This document shows, in pieces, positions 14,699 through 20,049 of a DNA stretch of 20,049 bases. Source of the stretch: Heyndrickxia sporothermodurans (GTDB taxonomy: Bacteria; Bacillota; Bacilli; Bacillales; Bacillaceae_C); assembly GCF_016785185.1 (NCBI RefSeq), contig NZ_JAEKDY010000062.1, one strand, 5' to 3'. A program made the position numbers and the translations under genes. The number at the start of each line of letters is the position of its first letter. The first letter of the stretch is position 1. Under the pieces are notes generated by a model, which saw only the letters and a program-made list of their open reading frames with translations, was not told the DNA's origin and made no database searches.

Positions 14699-15649
14699 AT
14701 GAACATAGAAGGTAAATCTTATACTAGAACGAAAGGAATCGTACTAGTCCTAACTGGTGCTTCATTATGGGGGATTTCAGGGACTGTAGCACAGTTTCTT
14801 TTTCAAAAGCAAGGGTTTAGTCCGGAATGGTTAGTCGTAATCCGTTTATTATTATCCGGTGTAATTCTATTAGGAATAGCAGCAAAAAAGGAATCAAAAA
14901 GTATTTGGGGAATATGGAAGAACAAGTATGATATTTTTCGCATATTATTGTTTAGTATTCTTGGGATGCTAGCGGTCCAGTATACATATTTTGCGGCGAT
15001 TAAAGAATCGAATGCTGCAACAGCTACTGTTTTGCAATATTTAGCACCGGTTTTAATTTCTTGTTACCTAGCAATGAAATCGAAAAGGCTGCCAACTTTT
15101 AAGGAGATGGCAGCGGTAATTTTAGCCTTGTTAGGTACGATTCTTCTTGTTACACATGGCAATATTCAAAGCTTATCAATTTCTGGATTGGCATTGTTTT
15201 GGGGATTAGCTTCAGCTATTGCCTTAGCATTTTATACATTACAGCCCCATCAATTGCTGGCTAATTGGGGATCAACAATCGTTGTAGGATGGGGAATGCT
15301 GATTGGCGGAGTATGTTTTAGTTTTATCCATCCACCTTGGAAGTTTGAAGGACATTGGTCATTTAACGCATTTTTTGCAGTAGCGTTTATTGTCTTGTTT
15401 GGAACACTAATTGCTTTTTATAGTTATTTAGAAAGTTTAAAGTATATCAGCGCATCCGAGACGAGCCTTCTAGCTTGTATTGAGCCATTGGCAGCGGCTG
15501 TTCTATCGATTGTTTGGCTGCATGTTGCTTTCGGTGTTGTCGATTGGATAGGTTCATTTTGTATTATTAGTACAATCATTATTCTATCGACAGTTAAAAC
15601 TGATAAGGTAAACATTATAGAAAATAAGGAAGAAAACATCTTATTATAA
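14699..15649 (+). CDS. EamA/DMT-family transporter
   Basis: A 316-residue permease of the drug/metabolite transporter superfamily with ten predicted membrane helices formed from two EamA repeats (about residues 12-140 and 155-290). Typical features are GASLWGISGTVAQFL in helix 1, AAIKESNAATATVLQYLAPVL in the first repeat, and SASETSLLACIEPLAAAVLS in the second, the last two being the internal duplication hallmark. Relatives export amino acids or other metabolites. The frame opens at 14651, but AGAGGAGA just before the ATG at 14699 sets the start. It has its own promoter at 14615-14623 and seems to be monocistronic. No clear terminator follows. Substrate unknown. Confidence 0.9.
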   Translation: MNIEGKSYTRTKGIVLVLTGASLWGISGTVAQFLFQKQGFSPEWLVVIRLLLSGVILLGIAAKKESKSIWGIWKNKYDIFRILLFSILGMLAVQYTYFAAIKESNAATATVLQYLAPVLISCYLAMKSKRLPTFKEMAAVILALLGTILLVTHGNIQSLSISGLALFWGLASAIALAFYTLQPHQLLANWGSTIVVGWGMLIGGVCFSFIHPPWKFEGHWSFNAFFAVAFIVLFGTLIAFYSYLESLKYISASETSLLACIEPLAAAVLSIVWLHVAFGVVDWIGSFCIISTIIILSTVKTDKVNIIENKEENILL

Positions 15650-15660
15650 GTAAAAGGGCT

Positions 15661-15691
15661 GTTGCACATATTACTCCGAAAAAATTGCAAC
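15661..15691. repeat. Small inverted repeat after the EamA gene
   Basis: GTTGCA (15661-15666) and TGCAAC (15686-15691) are inverted, enclosing 19 bases. The GTTGCACAT start also occurs at 6442-6450. The inner part (15670-15690) matches 14484-14504 at 18 of 21 positions. There is no T run. The rest of the 15650-15812 gap shows no gene. Confidence 0.4.
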
Positions 15692-15812
15692 ATATCTTGA
15701 GGTAATCTACGTTAGTTTCATCCCGAATTGTTCATTTAAGAAAAAATTCGTATCCATTCATCGACACCTTTCATTTACTATATGGAGTGTGTTAATGATT
15801 GGAGGTGAAAAG

Positions 15813-16769
15813 ATGAAAATATGGGATGGTTTTCATCTTTCGATTCTCACATGGAATCTATATATGGGTGTAGAATTACCGCCGTTATTTACTTCAACAC
15901 GAGATCAAATTCCCAATCTTGTGTCAAAGGTGTATCGTCAATTTCTTGCAACGAACCTACCTATTCGTGTAAAAGCAATCGCCCGTGAGATTGCCAGAAA
16001 GAAACCTGATCTTATTGATCTGCAAGAAGCGGTTCGATGGCAATTAATTATTCCCAATTATCGTAAAGTCACTTATGATTTTGTTCAATTATTATTGATT
16101 GAATTGAAAAAAAGCGGTTTAGATTATGAAGTAGCTATTCAAAACAAAAATACATCCGTCGAGATTCCAGATAACAATGGTAATCTTGTACGTTTATTAG
16201 ATAGGGATGTCATTTTAGTTCGTAAAGGTTATCGAATAAAGATAAATAAAAGAATGGCTAAACATTTCAAAACAAATCTTATTGTTCAAATAGCTGGCCA
16301 ACAAATTGAAATATTACGAGGATGGTCCTCGATTGACATACAGTTAGAGGGACAAAGTATTAGGATGATAAATACACATTTAGATACGAATTCCGATATA
16401 CAGATATACCAAGCAAATGAAATTTTAGAAGGACCAGCTAAAACAAAACTTCCTTTAATCGTAACAGGGGATTTGAATTCAAATGCACATAACAATGATA
16501 CACCTACTTACAGGAGCTTTATTGAAGTTGGATTTCAAGATGCATGGGAAGAAAGCGGTAACGGAATAGGAAATACGTGTTGTCAGGATCCAGACTTATT
16601 AAATAATGCTTCAAATTTAACGAGCCGCATTGATTTTATTTTATTTAAAAATGGTTGGGAATCAATCCAAGCAGAAACCGTTGGAGATAAGCCTAGTAGC
16701 CGTTCATATTCGGGGCTTTGGCCATCAGACCATGCGGGAGTATTTTCGAAATTACAATTAAAAAAATAA
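15813..16769 (+). CDS. Endonuclease/exonuclease/phosphatase (EEP) family protein
   Basis: A 318-residue protein with the DNase I-like fold of the EEP superfamily (nucleases, sphingomyelinases, inositol phosphatases). Metal and catalytic residues line up: Asn15 (LTWNLY), Glu72 (DLQEAV), His189 (NTHLDT), Asp220 and Asn222 (GDLNSN), the SRIDFIL motif, and Asp306-His307 (SDHAGV). There is no signal peptide or lipobox, so it appears cytosolic. No specificity loop is recognisable, so DNA, RNA, phospholipid or phosphoester substrates are all possible. The frame opens at 15789, but GGAGGTGA at about 15801-15808 is well spaced for the ATG at 15813. It stands alone between the EamA gene and the repeat/terminator before the ABC genes. 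Confidence 0.87.
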   Translation: MKIWDGFHLSILTWNLYMGVELPPLFTSTRDQIPNLVSKVYRQFLATNLPIRVKAIAREIARKKPDLIDLQEAVRWQLIIPNYRKVTYDFVQLLLIELKKSGLDYEVAIQNKNTSVEIPDNNGNLVRLLDRDVILVRKGYRIKINKRMAKHFKTNLIVQIAGQQIEILRGWSSIDIQLEGQSIRMINTHLDTNSDIQIYQANEILEGPAKTKLPLIVTGDLNSNAHNNDTPTYRSFIEVGFQDAWEESGNGIGNTCCQDPDLLNNASNLTSRIDFILFKNGWESIQAETVGDKPSSRSYSGLWPSDHAGVFSKLQLKK

Positions 16770-16830
16770 TTGGATATGCACACAGTTTTTTTAGGCCGTT
16801 TTAAAATCCAGTGTTGATATTGACACCATG

Positions 16831-16870
16831 TTGATTGGAGCGGAAAGCGAGTACCTGTAGCGGAAATCAA
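16831..16870. repeat. Shortened copy of the GC-rich repeat
   Basis: GATTGGAGCGGAA (16833-16845) is identical to the left start of the longer copy at 3422-3434. It is fused directly to the right arm: 16842-16866 matches 3515-3539 at 22 of 25 positions. The ends TTGATT (16831-16836) and AATCAA (16865-16870) are inverted. The whole folded interior of about 84 bases is absent. Confidence 0.75.
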
Positions 16871-16896
16871 TAGTCCAGAATAGCCAAACCTTTTTG

Positions 16897-16928
16897 AAAA
16901 CCCATCTAAACGATGGGTTTTTATTGTT
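16897..16928 (+). terminator. Rho-independent terminator before the ABC transporter genes
   Basis: AAAACCCATC (16897-16906) pairs perfectly with GATGGGTTTT (16912-16921), 10 bp around a 5-base loop, followed by TATTGTTTG. It likely ends the EEP transcript and may also work in reverse because of the A run. Confidence 0.8.
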
Positions 16929-16977
16929 TGTAAAATTATGTTAATATTAAAAATAATATGTTGTGGGGGTGAACGGA

Positions 16978-17757
16978 ATGATAGAAGAAATTTTAACAAT
17001 TAGTGATTTACGAAAGAGCTATGGTACGAATGATGTTCTCCAAGGAATTGATCTTCATGTTACTAGAGGAGAAATCATTGGATACATTGGTCCAAATGGT
17101 GCCGGGAAAAGCACAACTGTGAAAATCATTCTTGGGATTGAAGATGGCTACACTGGTGAAGTTAAGCTTTTCGGAAGAGATATTGCAGATGGAAACATTG
17201 ACTACAAGCGAAAAATCGGCTATGTCCCTGAAATTGCCGAAGTATATGATAATTTAACGGCACATGAATATTTAACATTTATTGGTGAACTATATGGAAT
17301 GGACTTTGACTTGGTAGATTACAAGGCTAAAAGATTAATGGAATTGTTTGGTGTTGGAGAAGTGTATCATTCAAGAATTTCATCCTACTCCAAAGGGATG
17401 CGACAGAAGCTATTGATTATCTCCAGCTTATTACATAATCCGGAAATTTTGTTTTTGGATGAGCCGATTAATGGCCTAGATGCCAATAGCGTCATGATTT
17501 TTAAAGAAATTTTGTCTCAACTGGCGGCACAAGGAAAAACGATTTTCTATTCTTCACATATCATGGATGTCGTTGAAAAAATCAGCAGTCGAATCATCTT
17601 GTTAAACGGCGGGAAGATCGTTGCTGACGGAAGCTTTGCCGATCTGCAAAATCAAAACAAAGAAGGAACGTTGGAGGAGATCTTCAACCAATTAACCGGA
17701 TTTAATGAACATAAAGAAATTGGTGAAAGATTCGTAACCATCGTTCAAGAGGTGTAG
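16978..17757 (+). CDS. ABC transporter ATP-binding protein
   Basis: A 259-residue ATPase that energises the permease encoded next. Walker A is GPNGAGKST (38-46), the region after it reads GYVPEIAEVYDN with Glu where a Q-loop Gln is usual, the ABC signature is YSKGMRQKL (137-145), Walker B ends at Asp161-Glu162 in LFLDEPINGLD, and the switch His is His194 (SSHIMD). Sequence style is that of the BcrA/CcmA-type exporters (drug, peptide or Na+ efflux), which often carry PE at the Q-loop. GGGGGTGA lies just before the ATG at 16978; the upstream GTG at 16963 overlaps that site and is less likely. Its stop codon overlaps the junction with the permease start, so the two are translationally coupled. 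Confidence 0.93.
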   Translation: MIEEILTISDLRKSYGTNDVLQGIDLHVTRGEIIGYIGPNGAGKSTTVKIILGIEDGYTGEVKLFGRDIADGNIDYKRKIGYVPEIAEVYDNLTAHEYLTFIGELYGMDFDLVDYKAKRLMELFGVGEVYHSRISSYSKGMRQKLLIISSLLHNPEILFLDEPINGLDANSVMIFKEILSQLAAQGKTIFYSSHIMDVVEKISSRIILLNGGKIVADGSFADLQNQNKEGTLEEIFNQLTGFNEHKEIGERFVTIVQEV

Positions 17758-17759
17758 TG

Positions 17760-19394
17760 ATGGAAGATTTTCGTACATTAAAAGTTCTCGATCGATTTAA
17801 AAATGTATTTGAGAAAATGGGAGTCGACTATCCAATCATGAGAAAGATTTTACAAGTAAAACTCACGATGGACCAAAGACGGGTTCCCACAATTTTCAGT
17901 CAGTCTGCGAATAGAAAAAAACCAAAAAATACGAAGGAAGTAAATGGGTTTATTAAATCGCTTTGGATCTATGTCCTGGTGGGCCTTTTCACCATTCCAT
18001 TTATTGCATTAGGAAATCATTATATGTTCCAAATGAGTATTTTCTTTGGGATTACGATGTTTATGGTCATGTCATCAATGATCTCAGATTTCTCTTCTGT
18101 TTTACTCGATGTTCGGGATAAAAATATTCTGCAAACAAAGCCTATTAGCCGAAAAACCATCAGTGTTGCTAAATTTGTACACATTAGTATTTATTTGTTT
18201 TTTCTAACAGCATCGATCGCAACGATTCCAATGTTCGTTGGTCTATTTAGACATGGAATTGTATTTTTTCTGATTGGTATTATTGAATTAATCTTAATTA
18301 ACTTATTGATTGTTGTTATCACGGCTTTACTATATATTCTTATTTTACGGTTTTTCGATGGTGAGAAACTGAAGGATATGATTAATTATGTTCAAATCGG
18401 TTTATCATTGGCATTAATGGTTGGTTATCAAGTTCTCATTCGATCTTTTGAAATATTTGATTTCAACTTTGTTCTTCATCCACAGTGGTGGCATGTTTTT
18501 ATTATACCGATGTGGTATGCTGCTCCATTTGAATGGCTAATTAATGGGCAGGGGTCTTCTTTTTATCTACTCTTTTCGAGCTTGGCATTAATCGTACCAA
18601 TTGTTGCATTTTTCGTCTATCTTCGTTTAGTCCCAACTTTTGAAAGAAATCTGCAAAAGCTTTCCAGTCATAGCAATATTAATATTAAAAAGCGTAGGAA
18701 ATGGAAGGATACTTTATTAAGTTATATTTGTAGAAGTAAAGAAGAGCGTGCTTTCTTTCGATTTGCCAGTTTAATGATGAAACAAGAACGCGATTTTAAA
18801 TTAAAAGTATATCCGTCATTAGGATTTTCGTTTGTTATTCCATTTATTTTTATATTTAGTGTAAGCAGAGATGGAGGCTATCAGCAAGTAGCATCTGGTC
18901 ATTCATATTTAACGATTTATTTCAGTATGATTATTATTCCTACCATTGTCATGATGCTGCGATATTCAGGGAAATACAAAGGTTCCTGGATATATAAAAC
19001 ATTGCCAATCAAGGATTACACCACATTATTTAAAGGGACATTAAAAGCTTTTTTAGTTAAACTATACATTCCCATCTATTTATTATTAAGTATCATCTTT
19101 GTTGTCATTTATGGTGGGAGAATTATACCTGATTTAGTAGTTGTGTTAATTGATTCATTTTTATATACAATGATTTGCTTCATCGTTTTGAAAAAAGCTA
19201 TTCCATTTTCGGAAGCATTTGAAACAGTCGGACAGAGCGAAGGGTGGAAAGCTTTCTTACTTCTCATCCCTATAGCAGTTTTCGCTGGGATTCATTTTTT
19301 CAGTTTGTCTAGTAGTATTGGAATCTATCTTAATATAGTTATAACGTTTATTGTTAATTTGATTGTTTGGAAGATAGGGATTAGGAAGAGTTAA
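17760..19394 (+). CDS. ABC-2-type transporter permease
   Basis: A 544-residue membrane partner of the preceding ATPase. A charged N-terminal segment of about 60 residues with several Arg/Lys precedes about ten to twelve hydrophobic helices. A charged cytoplasmic stretch near residues 310-345 (KKRRKWKD, RSKEERAFF, MKQERDFKLK) splits the helices into two groups, which is consistent with a large ABC-2 export subunit. I do not recognise a close named homologue or substrate. The ATG at 17760 begins two bases after the ATPase stop, with AGAGGTG at about 17748-17754; the in-frame GTG at 17757 is less likely. The length and split architecture fit a two-gene exporter with a single large permease, probably homodimeric. 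Confidence 0.85.
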   Translation: MEDFRTLKVLDRFKNVFEKMGVDYPIMRKILQVKLTMDQRRVPTIFSQSANRKKPKNTKEVNGFIKSLWIYVLVGLFTIPFIALGNHYMFQMSIFFGITMFMVMSSMISDFSSVLLDVRDKNILQTKPISRKTISVAKFVHISIYLFFLTASIATIPMFVGLFRHGIVFFLIGIIELILINLLIVVITALLYILILRFFDGEKLKDMINYVQIGLSLALMVGYQVLIRSFEIFDFNFVLHPQWWHVFIIPMWYAAPFEWLINGQGSSFYLLFSSLALIVPIVAFFVYLRLVPTFERNLQKLSSHSNINIKKRRKWKDTLLSYICRSKEERAFFRFASLMMKQERDFKLKVYPSLGFSFVIPFIFIFSVSRDGGYQQVASGHSYLTIYFSMIIIPTIVMMLRYSGKYKGSWIYKTLPIKDYTTLFKGTLKAFLVKLYIPIYLLLSIIFVVIYGGRIIPDLVVVLIDSFLYTMICFIVLKKAIPFSEAFETVGQSEGWKAFLLLIPIAVFAGIHFFSLSSSIGIYLNIVITFIVNLIVWKIGIRKS

Positions 19395-20049
19395 AGAAAA
19401 GGTCTTAAATATAGAATCATATGATTCTGAAATTAGAAGAAACAGAAGAAAAAAGAGCAAGCTTTTTAGGTGGGTCGAAACTTTACCCTATGTCTTTCCA
19501 ATTTTAAGTCAACTTTTAATTTTCAATACGTTATTTTTGAAAATACTTATATCATTTAGCGATCGGATCAGACGATCCAATCTGTTTAGGAAGGAAACAG
19601 TAATTGTACTAGGACGAAAGACTGACACCGGATTTTTAAATGATGAATTGTTTATTAAAACTTTATGATCGGCAATGAAAGGATGCATATTGATCGGATT
19701 TTGAATGATGAACCAAAAATCGGTTTTTTAAAAATAGGAGTTAGGCGTTTAAATGAGACGAAGGGTTGTCTTAAAAAACATCTTTAGGAAAATTGGAAAA
19801 TAAAAGCTAAATAAAATGATGGAAACTAATGTTAATTTCCCAATACAAACTAGATTTAACAATTGTTATACTGAATTACAAGTAGAAGAAATAAAAAATA
19901 TTCTACGATAAAAATTCAATTTAGGTATTGTAAAAAGTTCTATGAAAACTAAATAGTTGTTTAGGTTACTTTCCATTTATTAGGTGGGGAGCTCCCGCAA
20001 TCGCTCTTGACAAACACGCCAATGGTTTGATCCAAGGTTAACAAGGGCG
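19395..20049. other. AT-rich tail without a supported gene
   Basis: No convincing gene, terminator or RNA is seen in these 655 bases. A frame at 19378-19668 (about 97 codons) stays open but has no ATG or GTG; it would encode a Lys/Arg-rich stretch, one hydrophobic segment (TLPYVFPILSQLLIFN) and a charged end. A short ATG frame at 19683 would give 34 residues with a weak ribosome-binding site. A GGATC-AGAC-GATCC hairpin is present near 19563-19580. GGATTTTTAAATGATGAA-like sequences recur about 68 bases apart (near 19630 and 19698), and GGGAGCTCCC is palindromic near 19987. The region could be gene remnants or plain spacer. Confidence 0.45.

Noticed and set aside
15655..15691. GGGCTGTTGCACAT as an insertion-sequence end
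   Set aside because: No matching inverted end at a sensible distance and no transposase fragment; recorded only as a small inverted repeat.
16583..16999. 138-codon minus-strand frame across the end of the EEP gene and the repeat
   Set aside because: Runs opposite the conserved EEP motifs, through the repeat and terminator, with no family resemblance.
1..20049. CRISPR arrays, rRNA, tRNA, prophage or restriction/defence genes
   Set aside because: No regularly spaced repeats, cloverleaf patterns, or phage or defence protein motifs were seen anywhere in the window.

Overview
The window is AT-rich, Gram-positive chromosomal DNA from a Bacillaceae-type Firmicute. This rests on strong Shine-Dalgarno sites (AAGGAGG-like), SigA-type promoters, a CcpA cre-like site, a preQ1-I riboswitch of Bacillus form, and a GC-rich intergenic repeat common in Bacillus relatives. 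No rRNA, tRNA, CRISPR array, phage gene or intact insertion sequence was found.

Left part (1-6309): an N-terminally broken UvrD/PcrA-type helicase; a MATE efflux pump; a structured GC-rich repeat; a MarR regulator with an MFS exporter; then, convergent to these, queT under a preQ1 riboswitch; and a short alkyltransferase-like protein whose active-site Cys is replaced by Trp.

Middle part (6310-14560): a polyol PTS locus. A cre-like site precedes a PRD-containing PTS regulator (HTH, two PRDs, EIIB-like and EIIA domains). It is followed by a galactitol-type EIIA, two near-identical EIIB genes in tandem, EIIC, two zinc medium-chain polyol dehydrogenases, a transaldolase-like gene with a large in-frame internal deletion, and a ribulose-phosphate/allulose-phosphate 3-epimerase. 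The enzyme set (polyol-phosphate dehydrogenases plus pentose-phosphate enzymes, and no tagatose-6-phosphate kinase or tagatose-bisphosphate aldolase) fits pentitol use (D-arabitol or xylitol through xylulose-5-P/ribulose-5-P) better than galactitol. To my knowledge a similar layout (PRD regulator, Gat-type PTS, two dehydrogenases, epimerase) occurs in the pentitol loci of Listeria. The substrate here is inferred.

Right part (14561-20049): an EamA/DMT exporter, an endonuclease/exonuclease/phosphatase-family enzyme, a second, internally deleted copy of the GC-rich repeat, an ABC ATPase-permease pair, and a 655-base tail without a gene I can support.

The most notable observations are the tandem EIIB pair with uneven divergence along its length, the internally deleted transaldolase kept in frame inside the polyol locus, the folded GC-rich repeat with a second copy that looks like a deletion between GCGGAA microrepeats, and the helicase whose N-terminus is broken by a frame disruption.
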